Part shown: in pieces, positions 34,952 through 47,345 of the stretch | Numbering within the stretch: position 1 is the stretch's first letter | Layout: each line of letters opens with the position of its first letter | Source: Cryptomeria japonica | Taxonomy: Eukaryota > Streptophyta > Pinopsida > Cupressales > Cupressaceae | DNA length: 64,000 bases | Assembly (NCBI RefSeq): GCF_030272615.1 | Contig: NC_081409.1 | Span: 474,294,573-474,358,572, forward strand | Direction: 5' to 3' | Position numbers and translations under genes: made by a program | The notes under the pieces: model-generated | Told to the model about the DNA's origin: nothing | Database searches by the model: none | Seen by the model: the letters and a program-made list of their open reading frames with translations, nothing else

Positions 34952-34989
34952 TGTCTGGAATGGTATCGCGGTCCAGTGAATTCCTCGTC

Positions 34990-35000
34990 AAGTGGGAGTT
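34990..35000 (+). other. Copia-2 polypurine tract
   Basis: The tract aagtgggagtt lies directly before the TGTTGG start of the 3' LTR and primes plus-strand synthesis in copia elements. Confidence 0.9.
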
Positions 35001-36357
35001 TGTTGGAATATGTGCTTCTAATTCACTTGACAATAGTCCATACTGATCGGGTTAAGTCTTGCCGATGAAACAATATGAAGGTTTTTGTGAGCTCTATTGG
35101 CATGAATCTTGCCGATGTATTCTTCTATGTTGTCTATCAAAATAGCATGTTTGAAGTCGTCCGGATGACCCGATGAAGTCAACTTCGGTCATCAAAGTAA
35201 CTTCAGCTATCAGAATAACTTGTGGAGCGATATGCCGATGGTCCGATGGGTCTCTGTGGTATTATCAGGAGATCAGAATAACTTCGGGTTTTCGGGAAGA
35301 CTGCAGCAGTGGTGTACCGATGCCCGATGGAGTCGCCTTTTGGCATTCGGGTCACATATCAGCTATTGGGTTGACATTCTGAATGTCATGTCAATGTCCC
35401 GATGAGTTCACTCTACCTTGTCTTGAAGTGTTTCACTTATCGGCATAGTATTTTTCTTTGTGTTCTGATAACCCAATGAAACCATCTTATCAGGCTGGCA
35501 ATACAGATCAGGATAGTAGTTTTGGATTTGGTCCGATGAGCCAATGATTTCATGCTCTCAGTATCAGCGGTCGGGATAGTAGTTATTCTCCTATTCCAAT
35601 GTCCTGATGAAGACCACTCCTTGTCATCAGAGATCAGAGTATCTTTTGGAAAGATATACCGGTGACCCGATGGAGTCGCCTTAGGTGATTGGGTATCATC
35701 GGGCCATCAACTTTACCTTTTGAATGTTGTGCTAATAGCGACAGAGCAGAGCCCGACTGCGGGAGTGAGGTCGAACCAAGATCTAAAAGATCAATTCTTG
35801 AATACTATGTATGAGACTATCGGTGTAAATGAATACGAATCGACCTGGTTCTCTACTGCATGTGGGATAATTGTTTTTCATGAATGCAGACCGATGCAGG
35901 CAGACGGTTAGACTTCGATGCAGGCAGACGGTTAGACTTCGAGCCATTGGGGCAGTTGCTGTGATGAACTGGCGATTAGTTTGGTATTTGAAGTCGACTG
36001 TAATCCATAGCGAGATGATGAAATCTTGATTGTTGTTGGTGTGTTCCGTGAAGAGTTCGATCCGATTGTTTGTATGTCTGGAACGACTGTGTAAAAGAGC
36101 AAAGGAACTTTGCAGATGAGACTCTATTGTATTGTTTTAACATACTGATAATAAAGTCGATCATTTGCTGGTGGTGGGTTTTTCTCCCGAAAGGGTTTTC
36201 CCACGTTAACTCTATGTGTGATCTCTCTGTGTTTGTTTTTGTGTACATTTCTTACTCGTGCCATATTCAGTAAATGTGGAATTTTTGTCTACACTAGTCT
36301 GTTTCTCCTCTGAAAATTGACATTAGGGAAGCAAATTCCGCACTTGCTTTCCTTACA
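35001..36357 (+). repeat. Copia-2 3' LTR
   Basis: It matches 20567-21898 over its full length and ends CTTTCCTTACA, followed by the duplication AAAAT. It is about 25 bp longer because gatgcaggcagacggttaga is repeated in tandem at about 35894-35942. Many differences from the 5' LTR are C/T or G/A. Confidence 0.96.
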
Positions 36358-36362
36358 AAAAT

Positions 36363-36501
36363 TGACCTACAGGGTCCAATCTGGAGTAAAGAAGGTGATC
36401 CCTGGTGGTTGGATGAGAATCTGACCAAGAATGAAAGACCAACTGAGATGGAAGAATGTCTTGACCATCAGGTCAACAACATCCCTCCTGCAAAATTTTA
36501 A
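36363..36501 (+). pseudogene. 3' part of the unidentified open frame split by Copia-2
   Basis: It continues the frame of 20331-20566 across the removed element, reading DLQGPIWSKEGDPWWLDENL and on to PPAKF, then TAA. The sequence is not low complexity and looks protein-like, but I recognise no family. Confidence 0.35.
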
Positions 36502-37450
36502 ATGCTAGTCGTCTATTTGGAGATCTAGTGCACAGATGGATGCGCATGATCTCACCAAGAGAGTGTCAAGGGGGCCAACGAAAGAACAAGTCATGGTTGT
36601 TGAATCGAGCTTTAAGTGATCATCAACGATCATGATTACACCATGAGGCAATTGGCCCCACTCCGAGAGCTTCAGGTTAACATGGCTTTTGAGCCAAACA
36701 AAATTGCCCTTTGTCACCAAGATAAGTCTTGTAGAAAAAGGCCCTTATATGAAAATTGGGCCCACCAAGCCCACAAAGTCATCTGCCACCACTAACATGG
36801 CCACTAAGTCATTAGGCCCATCATCCGCCCTTCGACCCTCTTTTCTTGCATGGCCTGCTTGGACCTCCACTTTCCTCTATAGGATAATAGGGAAAGTCTT
36901 GCCCACTATCTTTTCTTATCCTGTACTGGTCATCTCTTATGCTTTTCTTTGGTGCAGGATAAGGGGGACCACATACTTTGCCTTTGGATAGCTTACCCCG
37001 CACGAACTTTCACTTTGATCACTTCACCTTGTGGGATAAGAAAATTGCTTTACCATTCTTATCTTGCATGATGTTGCTTTGTGCCTTTATCTTGGTGTGG
37101 GGTAAAGAGGGGGAGCATTATCTTTGCCTTGTTTTCTTATCTTGCACAACTCTTTTGATCTCTTTTTTTCTTGTGGGATAGCAAAATGACTTACCGCTAG
37201 ACAAAAAACACACTGCGGTAAATAACTTGATGAGGTCAATAACACGTGATAGTCAATAACACGCGATGTCAATACAAGATGGCGAATAACACAACATGTT
37301 ATTTGCATGAGATGCTGGTGTTACTGCAAGGCACAAGTTGATAACATATCGTGTTATTGAGACCCACATAACCTTCGTGTTATGCATCTAAAAAATATAA
37401 GGAAGCAACTAACTCTGTTGAGTGCGATAACACAACACGTTATCCGCAAT

Positions 37451-37528
37451 GACTAACATGACACATTATCCACACTGACTAAAATGACACATTATCCACA
37501 TTGCCTAACATGACATGTTAGTCACATT
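37451..37528. repeat. 26-bp tandem repeat, three copies
   Basis: Copies begin at 37451, 37477 and 37503 with g(a/c)ctaa(c/a)atgacac and a cattatccaca-like end. Upstream (37200-37450) related words around aacacgtgttat and gataacac occur without strict period, so the array may be the regular core of a larger degenerate field. Confidence 0.8.
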
Positions 37529-39169
37529 GAAATCTTAGAACTGATCTTCGCAAGGGTTGGCAGAAAAATTGCCAACAATGATGTTTTGACATTTGTACAT
37601 ATTAGATTAGTTTTGTTTTCAATAAGGTGTTGTAACATCTTATTTCACTCTTATTAGTCTAGTTTAATTCCTCTAAGTGCTTGGGCATGGGTTTTAGCAA
37701 TAATTTCTCAATTTTTTTGAGTTGTTTTGAGCCATGTTTTAGCTTACTTTTCTTTTCTCCAAGTGTTGTGGCACTTTTGTAGTTTAGTTTCAGGTCTAGT
37801 CAGAGTCTTAAGTGTTGTCTCATGTTTCTAATAGCAAGGTCTGAGTTTGTTTAAGTTCAATTTTTGAGTTTTGAGACTCATGTACCCAATGGATATCCTC
37901 AAAGCTGCCGTTCCTTTATTGTTTAATAGACAAACACGCCATAGAGTTGCCAAAATATTGCCTAATTTTTTCCTCATGCCTTAATTGCATTTTTTTTAAC
38001 CATTTTTGAAGATTTTATGTCCTGTGTAGGTTGCACCCCCAATGGAAAAATTGAAAAAGATTTTTTGCGAGTCCTATGTGTAAAAGGAGGCACCTAATAT
38101 TGTAGAAGGTTCTCATCTTGGACTTGAATTTTTTAAATATGGCATGCAGTTCCTCTACAATGCTTGTATTTTCTAGTGCCAATTTTATGAAGGTAAGATT
38201 TATGGTAAAATCACATGAGTTCTCAATATTGGGGGGAGCTTTATTTTTATAATGTTTGAATTTGCTAACCTTGACTTCAAACCTTTGGTCAACTAAAAGT
38301 GCTATGGGTCACCAAGGGTTCTGAAACTCTAGTTTCATGCTTTGTCCTCCATGGCTGCCAAAACTAGGAGTTCCGGTCAAACAGTAGATGTTTGAAGAGA
38401 AATCAAAGAGCTTGAAGGCCTTTGATTTTCATAAGGACAACAATTTGAATAGAGTTTACATCACAGGCTTCAAGATTGTCAAGTAGCTAGCAAGGTTTGA
38501 AGTGAAGTTTTGGGTGAAATGATGAGGAGTTTCACTTAGATTAAGGAATAAAAATAGTAGAGGAGGCCCACATGTTTCAAGGGTATTAAAATTTTATTTG
38601 GGAATAAACCTCACACATTTCACAGGTTACCACCTTGTCTCTCTTTTATTTGATTTGAAAATTTCTTTCATGATGTGAGGTGACATGGAATCTATAACAT
38701 AAATTTATTGATGAATGTCGCCTTCTTGATATGCTCTAGATTTCCCTTTACATTAAATATTATAATTTGGGACTATTATCATTTATATATGACCCCTGTT
38801 GCTTTGTCTCTAGGTTATCTGTAATGAATCACACTCTTTATGCTTTGTTGCATTGCATTCTTGGTCACTACTATCTTAGTATTAGAGAAAAGGTCTGGTA
38901 TGAATCACTTTAGTAGGGTTTACCCCTCATTACTATTACTAGGATTTCCTACATACCATTTCCTTGGACTGTATAAGCATTTATTTGAGATCTCAACCCG
39001 ATACTTGAGTTATGACTAAAAACCCTTATGGTCCTAGATTTACTGAGCTCTTACATTGTCCTTTAGGTTGCCATCATAATAACCCATATGTCAAGAAAAT
39101 TTGAAGGACACCCATCATATGATGGACAATAAACTCACATAGCACAAAAATAGAGAAATCCCATGTTGA

Positions 39170-39289
39170 AACCATGAAGACTATGAGAGAAGTCTTGATT
39201 TTGACATCATAAAAGGCTAAAGATAATGGAACCATGAAGACTATGAGTGAAGTCTTGATTCAGATATCATAAAAGACTGAAGATAATGG
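39170..39289. repeat. 60-bp tandem duplication
   Basis: The unit starting aaccatgaagactatgag is present twice with a period of exactly 60 bp and only a few substitutions. It has no coding content that I can see. Confidence 0.88.
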
Positions 39290-40427
39290 AGACTAATAAC
39301 TTCAAGATTTGCACAAAAATAATGACCATAGAGAGGTTTCCAACAACTATGACGATGAACTCATTTAGAGGTGTAAAGAAGCATAATACAATGATCAAAT
39401 AATTTCACACTGTCTTTATCATTGATTCAAAGCTTGAATGGAGTCTTATTGCATTGAAATGGGGTTCATTCTTTAGTGTACCAGTTATTGTTATAGACAA
39501 AGGCATAATAGGAATAAGGTCTTCAACCTAGATACAATCATAGTGCCAAAAGAATAAAGACACATCTCAGATTTAAAGCAAGGATCTCAGTAAAGGAGCA
39601 TATATTGATCAAAGAATCTGGAGTCATTATTAGAGGGCAACTTATTATAGGTAAAGAATGATTTGCAAACTAATGAACATTCAATTATGTCAAATATAAA
39701 AGTACAGTCACATAAAAGATACAAATCATAAAGCATATACATGAGATGTAGTGACTAGCCACAGAGATAAGAATCAGGTTAAAGTTACAATGCAAGCCTA
39801 ATCAAAACCCTAAAGATCATTGCCAAAGGGGAAAGTTAACCCAAGTTAGAAAATTCAAGCATGAATTAATATTTAATTAAATAGTTGAAATGAAAGACTA
39901 CGAAATAGAGGACAGTGAAAATGCATCCAAGTATAGTATTCATCAAACAATGGACAAGTTCTTGGGGTTCTACACCCATAGAAAGTCATAAGGTCAAGGT
40001 ATCATCAGTAATGGTACAAAGTGTATTCCCAGTCCTAAAATTCCAATGAAGATAGTGAATGCTCAGAAGCACAAAGAATGACAAACCTAGAGAATCATTG
40101 GCAATCAGCCCTAGATGTATAAAGTTGGATGAAGAGGTTCATAAACAACAATTTCTTCCTCAATATAGAGATAAAGTAAGCAATCCACTTTTGATAGTCT
40201 TAAATAGAGGTGAAGGGATAATGTAGAGTGAGGAGTAGCCTTTGTGAAGGGAGTGATTAACCTCCACATACCCATAACTCAAAAGAGTACAACAATAAAT
40301 GGAGTTTGTAGTCTCAGAGGGGTCTATGTGATTGTCAAAGCATTGAATTGTTTTCTATTATTTTTGATACCTTTCTTAGGAATTGTAGCACTCGAAGAAC
40401 TATGACATCAAAGAAGGTCATATATAT

Positions 40428-41754
40428 TGTATATGCTTAAAATCATCATTATTCAATTAGAAATAAAAGGTAAATCGTGAATCCCTATCTAACCAAAGAA
40501 TCCTAAATAAACCAACGAAATAATGCAAAACAAAGTAATAGGAATATAAAATATTCAATTAAAACTCCCTATTCCATGACTGCATATGGCTTCCATTGTT
40601 CTTCTCTTCTTCGTGGTATGATGGCAACCTGCAAATGACACAAAGATTCAAAGTTAGTGATTGTTGAAAATGGAGATTGAATGCTCAATTTATAGATTAT
40701 TGGAGATGATTGATTGAGAGGTGGAACTCAGGTAAGCTCACATGCTGATTGATAGTTGAATTGCTGATTTGGAGGTGGAACATTATAAATTGAACAGATA
40801 ATTGAGTTAACTAATTAAGAAAAAAGTTGATTGGAAGATGAAAAAGAATAATTGGAGGATAATTGATTGATGACAATGAAAGCTTTATTTAGAAAAAGCT
40901 AAGTGGAAGATAGAAAAAGAATGCTTGGAGAGAATTAGAGAAATGATGTAATTAATCAATGAATTGAAATGATTAATTAAAATAGATTGAATAGTAAACT
41001 AATTGAAAGCTTTTTTGAAAAAAGCAAAGTGGAAGATAGAAATAGAGATTGGAAAGATAATTGATTTAATTAATTAATTAATTTAGCATGTGCTTGCACT
41101 TTGACTTTGATTTTCAATTTAATCTTTGCATGAGATTTAATTCAAATATTGAATTTATTTTGAATATATTTAGAACTTGACTTTGATTTTTAATTTTAAT
41201 TTTTGAAATCATGCACATGTATTTGAATTTGGATGAAATTAGAATGTGAATTAGAGGAATATGAAATTAAACGAAATTACAATTTGGGGATTTGGAAATG
41301 GAATTAGAAGAATTAATTAGTTAATTAAATAATTTAAAGAAACTATTTAATTATGTTAGAAATTGAATTTAATTAAATAATAAAGATTATTCAAATTAAA
41401 GGATTAAAATCACAATTAATTAAATAATAAATATATAATTAATATTTAGAAAAAGGTTGAATGATTAATTGAATAAAGAGAAATTGAAAATGAACTTATT
41501 TAAATAATAACGATTATTCAAATTGAAGGATTAATAATCACAATTAATTAAATAATAAATATTTAATTAACACTAGAAAATGGTTTAAATGATTAAATGA
41601 TGATAGAATTGAAATAGAATGATTAGTAAGATGATGAGGAAATATGAAATTAGAAGAATAAGATTAATTAATTTAATTAAACAATTAAACAATTATTTAA
41701 TCAATTAGACGAATAATTAGTACATGATCAATGAGACATTTTTAGGTGTCTACA
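40428..41754 (-). repeat. 3' LTR of a second minus-strand gypsy-type element
   Basis: On the minus strand it begins TGTAGACACCTAAAAATG at 41754, identical in its first 18 bases to the LTR at 2100-3653, and the two share the cattgttcttct segment near the other end. It is preceded on the minus strand by a purine tract, which makes it the 3' LTR. The low end is uncertain; 40428 is estimated from the position of the shared segment and a TGTATATG start. Confidence 0.72.
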
Positions 41755-41769
41755 TTTGCCCCTCTTTGA
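41755..41769 (-). other. Polypurine tract of the minus-strand gypsy-type element
   Basis: The minus strand reads tcaaagaggggcaaa immediately before the TGTAGACACC LTR start, the expected place for a plus-strand primer. Confidence 0.8.
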
Positions 41770-44334
41770 GATAATGTTGGAACGACGTTGTTTCAAAGAA
41801 AAGGAAAAATTTCTTCCCCAGTATGCCCGACGATACTTAGGGTATAAATATGTCCCCTCGAAAAAGTGGTCGAAAAATTATGACACTGGGACCAATTTGA
41901 CGATAATGTTAGTAAGTTGAAGAAATGTTAGTGAATATGAGAATGCAAGATTAGTGAGAATTGATGAAAGAACATGTTAGATGATTGAATGATGAAATTG
42001 ATTTGAGAAAAGATGTTTGATGAGAGAATGATCTTGAGACATAATCGACATGATGAGATAAGAAAATAAAATGGAAAGATTGATGATGGATACACAAACT
42101 TTTGTGCCTTATTCATAGTGCAATATATATTCATCACCAAGCCTCATTATGTAACAATTGAGCTTTGCACATCAGGGTATAAGGAACCAAGATGTAAAGA
42201 TATCTCATTGAAGAAACAAACACTTAGCAGACAAGGAGTGAACCCTCCATTCTAGGAATAATGTCAGGGGTCGAGGTATGTGGGGTAGTCACAAGCATAG
42301 CTATCCTTCATGGGATACTTGTTGAATGAACGTACCAATCACAGACACCCACTGGAACTATTTCCCCAAAAATTCATTGATCCACACCACAAACAATAAA
42401 CAAAGAAAAGATAATGCCCATCATGGTTCCTCTAGTCACTTGTGGACATCCTTGAGTAGCATAGAAACATGATCTGTCGCCAAATGATAAAAGATAATTA
42501 CTGACTAGGACAAAATTTAGTAGCCATACTGATATGTGTCTTCATTTTGATTGCTTGATGTGATAGTTGATAATATCCGATCTTAGAAAGTGTGGATCTT
42601 GTTTAAGACCGACTTGTCTGATTTCAAGTGTATCCTCTTTTGTTTAAGACAAGATAATGATCACTTGATATGGATATTTGATACGATTGATAAGACAACT
42701 TGATCAGTTGATTGCAGATGTTTAACTGGATAGTTGTATCCTTTGTTAACTTCGTGCGAAGTGTTTGCTGGATATATGCTAGGGTGTTTGATTCTCGCGA
42801 GACATTTTATTGCAAGTTATTTGATTGATTTTCGATTGTTTTTGGATTTTGTGGATTGATATTTGAATGTTTTTGGTTGATTTTTGTGGATTGTATATTG
42901 ATGTTTTTGGTAGATTGTTTTTCCAATGTTTTTTGGTTGATTTTTTCAGGATCATATATGGATGTTTTTGGTTGATGTGTTTTCTCAATATTTTTTGAAT
43001 TTTTTGTTTTTCCAATGTTTTTGGTATTTTTGAAAGATTTTCCAATATTTTTGAATTTTTGTGTTTTCCCAATGTTTTTGGTATTTATTTTTCATTTTTC
43101 AATGTTTTTGAATTTTTTTAGGGTTTTTTACAATTTTTATGTTTTTTTTCGCTATGCCCCTAGCATATAGACCTATATGACATGATGATCTGTAGAATGC
43201 ATGTGGAAACAATGAATTTTTGACATGACCTATGTTAATGCAATATGCATGATGAATATGCATTTCCTATTTGAACAAGGATGATTGTGTTTGTTTAGCA
43301 TTTTGTAGTACACCAATTGAATTGGAGGTGCAAAACATTTCATAGATAAGCGGTCAATCGATCCTTAAGGTCCCTTGGAACATCCAAATTAACACACTTA
43401 GTGACTAGGATTTAAAAATGGAGATGCAGAAAACTTCCCCATTGGTTCTTGAAACTTTGATCTTCTTTTGCCCATGTGTGTGCAAATGAGTTAATTCCCG
43501 CTCTTCTGTTCACTAAAGATCCTTAGCATCCTATATGACTAGCTACGTGGATTATTCTAACTTCAAAAGCATCCCGAATAGAGCCTTGCTGCTAGCAAGC
43601 TTTTAGAGCTCCGACGAGGTTATAGACTATAATATCTCAAATATTTATCCATTGCCAAGAAGCATCCTTAGCCTTGATGGAGTTACTCATATGTTACCAT
43701 AGTCAAGCTTTTTGTCGCACTTGTATGCGTGATATTTTAGTTATATATCATTGCTCTTTTGCCTTCAGATGAATATTTAGCATATCACTTTTTATTTTTT
43801 ATTTTCTTACCTTGACTTGTAAGTAATTAAACCTACTTGGGTGTGACAATTATAATGGCACTGAAGTAGAATTTTAGATTTTTCACTAGTCATATGATCA
43901 ACTAGGTGTCTCAAATGAATTAGAGATTTTGTTAATGTGTTTGGGATATAGCAATTGATAGATTTTGGGTTAACAAGTCTCAAATAATGAAATCACTACC
44001 CAACCATAAGTAAAGTGTCATAATAGGGTAATGTTAAAAATGAATGACCTTAGGATCTCAAAGACATCATGTCCGAATGTCTAAGAAAGGAGACGACCCT
44101 TGTTTCTCTTGAATGCAAACAAATGATAAACTTGGACAATTGCCTTGTTTTATTGATGCTGCTATATGTAAATGTAGAAACTATATGCCATGAAATTTGT
44201 GAATGTGATGTGCTTGGAAAGAAACTATATGTGATCAGTGCTTTGAATAAAATGAGATGAAATGCAGAAAGCAAAACCTAAACTGACCCAACCCTTAGAT
44301 ATAGTATCATTTAAGGTACATGTTGTTCATAGGG
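41770..44334 (-). mobile_element. 3' internal, non-coding part of the second minus-strand gypsy-type element
   Basis: Reading towards the 3' LTR, this 2.5 kb contains no RT, RNase H or integrase motif, although those domains would be expected here. A T-rich degenerate repeat lies at 42830-43140. The remainder is AT-rich non-coding DNA, so the pol core was probably deleted or replaced. Confidence 0.5.
42830..43140. repeat. T-rich degenerate tandem repeat (ccaatgtttttggt)
   Basis: Words such as tttttccaatgtttttgg and tggttgatttt recur every 30-40 bp. The 97-codon Lys/Asn-rich open frame on the minus strand is only a translation of this repeat. Confidence 0.75.
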
Positions 44335-46060
44335 TCAGGAAGTTTTGTGTAGGTAGTTCATTGTTCTTTGTTTCAAAAGTCGGATAAAGATGTCTTTTCC
44401 AATAGGATATAAGGACTCGGCTGAGTGTACATGTTCAACATCTCCAATATTGATTTCCTTAGTTTTTGGATTTTGTGGATCATCAGAGGTAAATCCAGCT
44501 CTGGCACCCATGAATTCATCTATAGCCTTATCATTTTCAAAGCAATCCAATTGTGGTAGATCCTCTTGCCCCCAATCTATTAAGTGTGGGTGTATGAGAC
44601 AAATAGATTTTGATTTTGAAGTTGTGACATGAGCAGGTGCTATGACTATTTCTATTGATGCACTTGAAGAGGATGATGAAGCCAACCAGGTGTTGATCTC
44701 ATTAGCTGGTGTTATGCTTGTGCTTGAAGAAGATAGAATAATTTAGGTGTTGATTTCATTAGTTGGTGCCATGCTTGTTTCTATCACCACATTGGCATGT
44801 AAAAATGGGACACATACAATTATCGATAAATTGTTCTCTGCAGTATGATTAGGATTGGTGTTTTCATTGATAAGGAGTTCATGAAAAACTTGTGTAGAGG
44901 GATTGGGATCATGAGGGGGACTAGGAGAAATGGTAAGTTAATTTGAGAGGGAATCTTGTGAGGAACATGGAGGATTATGGCATGGAGATGAAGATATGGA
45001 GGGATCTTGATCAGGATCTAGAGAAATAATGGGATCTTGCTTAGGACATGAAGGTGAAGGAATACTTTGATTTTGACTTGGAAAGGGATTATTAGGAAGG
45101 ATGGAAGGGATGTCCTGATCTTTATTAGGAGGTGGATGTTGGATGGGACTTGAAAGGAAACTTTGTTCTTGAACAAAAGGGTATCATTATGAATGGAATA
45201 GAAAAGAGTGAGGGGATCTTCATAAGATTCTTGGTCGGTGGGCTCTTGATCACAAATTGGCTAGGATGGAAGGGTTTGATCTTGATCATTATTTATTTCT
45301 GGAGTCATTTCTTCTAATTTTGGATCATCCTCTTGACACGGGGAATTAGTTTGGATATGCATGGGAGATTCTTGTAAGATTTCAATATTTTGGCCTCATG
45401 AGAAATGATTTTGAATGAGACTCTTTGAAGCATGTTTTATTGGAAATGGAATATATGATGGCTTCGATTTTGAATTTCTGAAGCATGGGAAGGACTAGCA
45501 TCATGACTTGGATTAGATTGGATTTGTATTATGGATAGCCCTTGGGAGGTTGCATTATTGGATAAAGATGGTGTGGACTACTCTTGTGTAACTTCAGGGT
45601 ACAAGGAAATGGTGGAAGATATGGATGGTAGTTGAGGTGTAAAGTCTTGATGGGAAGAGGCATTGCTAGACATGGGCAGATGACCTTGTTGCATGATAGG
45701 TGACACATTGACCATGTTTGATTGATGTCCACAGGGTGATATGTTTGTAAATACACTTTCATTTGTTTGGGACACCCTTGGTGGTGTATGTGAAGACATA
45801 GGAGGATATTCACAGACTTGAGATGTGGCTGAAGGCAAAATTGATCATGTAATTGTGTGTGACCTTGGTAGTGGTTGATTTGTTTGCATAATTTATGGTG
45901 CTGAGAGTTGTGTTGTTTGTTGTATTGGTTGTTGGACTTGCATTGTTGGATGTGTTTTCTATTGATATTGGTTTCTCATGTTTATTTGTGTGAGAATATT
46001 TGGTATGTCTGATTTCATAATAAGAGCCGACACATCAGCTAGCTCTAAGTTCATATTGGG
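44335..46060 (-). pseudogene. Gag/pre-RT coding remnant of the second minus-strand gypsy-type element
   Basis: The clearest block, 44685-44335, reads SIEIVIAPAHV...LIDWGQEDLPQLDCFEND...TKEINIGDVEHVHSAESL. The INIGD...IG segment resembles the linker just before RT in gymnosperm and other plant gypsy polyproteins. Upstream (45838-45529 and on to about 46060) the minus strand is Pro/Ser/Gln-rich (TPPRVSQTNESV; QVQQPIQQTTQLSAP), as in the linker after gag, with many stops and frameshifts. A short internal duplication (TNEINT/ANEINT) lies at 44680-44780. RT should follow at 44334 and below but does not. Confidence 0.5.
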
Positions 46061-46569
46061 ATATCCAAATTTTGAAATAGTTTGAACATCCGTGATCTAC
46101 TCTCTTCACTTTTTTTAATGTTTTATTCCAAGATCTCTATTTATCGAGCTAGTTTCTCTTCAAGTGGTGGAGAAATATGCATGACACTTGTTTGTTCATG
46201 TTAAGTTTGATGCACATTTTGGGACATGTATATGTTGGATTGAGATGATTTTTTGTTTGGTTTCAATGACATGGTCCCATGAAAGTTGGAAGTTGATAAG
46301 GGTAATGTTATCTCCTAGAAGTTTGAGAGCTTGTTTCAACTATTGCACTATATGCCATTTTTATTTTATTTTTGAAGTTTAGGGATGAAATAAAATGCAA
46401 CTAAGGGATGAAAGTTCAACCCTATTTTTTTGTTGTTCTTGAGAATTTTGAAATGGAAAAATACAACTGAGGATGAAAAATGCAACCTATGTTTTTGATT
46501 TTTTTTTGACAAATTGGATTTAGGAAAGACAAGATGAAATCCTAAAGAATGACAATGCAACTTTGGACT

Positions 46570-47060
46570 TGGACTAAGGGAACAACCTAATTTTGAAGAT
46601 AATGCAAAATGGAGATAATGATTTGACCCTATGTCTTATGAGGATGAAGACTATGCAAGGACTAAAAACTGGGATTATGACGACTGTGCAAGGACCTATG
46701 CAAAGATTAATGACAACTATGCAAGGACATATGTGAGGATTATGATGACTATGCAAGGACTATATGCAAAAATTATGATGACTATGAAAGGAGTTATGTG
46801 AAGATTATGATGACTGTGCAAGGACTATACACAGATTATGATGACTATGCAAGGATTTATATGAAGATTATGATGACTATGCAAGGACTATATGAAAATA
46901 TTATGAGGACTATGAAAGGAGTTATGTGAAGATTATGATGATTTATATGGGAGCTCTATAAGGATGTGTATGGAGACTATACAAGGACTTATGCAAAGTA
47001 AGGACGTAAATGGGGATGATAATGAGGACTATGCAAGGACTTATGCAAAGTAAGGACGTA
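46570..47060. repeat. Irregular repeat of 'gatgactatgcaaggac'
   Basis: The words gattatgatgactatgcaaggac and gaggactatgcaaggactta recur more than ten times with variable spacing of 20-60 bp. Comparable wording occurs in 1-700, the leader of the other minus-strand gypsy-type element. This supports 46400-47100 as leader sequence of the present element. Confidence 0.75.
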
Positions 47061-47345
47061 AATGAGGACTATAATGAGGATGATACAAACCTTAAGGACT
47101 CTGTTCAAGTAACTCTGTTTGTAAGACAAGTTTTTTTTTCCCAATTATGAGAACACTATCTGAAGATAAGTATAGTTGAATGAACTATCACTAACACATT
47201 TGGGGTCATTTTTCGATGAACTATCATCGTAATTTTGACATATTAATGTCGTAGATTCGACGAAACGATGAAAATATTTTTGTCGCTCAAATTTTGTTGG
47301 GTTATTCGAGAGATAAATTTTCATTTGAATTTCTATGCCTTCTTT

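Larger units (their letters stand above)
20567..36357 (+). mobile_element. Copia-2: complete Ty1/copia element split by Copia-3
   Basis: The 5' LTR is 20567-21898 and the 3' LTR 35001-36357. The target duplication AAAAT is found at 20562-20566 and 36358-36362. PBS, gag-pol and polypurine tract are all in place. Copia-3 interrupts the RT at 24884. Without that insert and its duplication the element is about 6.85 kb. The gag knuckle, integrase and RT motifs and the relatively simple 3' end are most like the Tork/Tnt1 group; that subgroup call is tentative. Confidence 0.95.
36502..40427. other. Non-coding repeat-derived DNA
   Basis: No credible gene is seen in this 3.9-kb stretch. At about 36908-37195 the words cttatc(t/c)tgca and tggggtaaagagggggag recur as a diverged tandem repeat. 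A 26-bp array and a 60-bp duplication are listed separately. A T-rich 37600-38000 region resembles LTR U3/R sequence. Open frames of 60-100 codons show no motif. Confidence 0.5.

Noticed and set aside
36505-36991. 71-codon minus frame and 100-codon plus frame
   Set aside because: Protein-like in places, but no motif and no support from context; kept only as unassigned repeat-derived DNA.
42779-43072. 97-codon Lys/Asn-rich open frame on the minus strand
   Set aside because: It comes from the T-rich degenerate repeat and has no protein-like composition beyond that.
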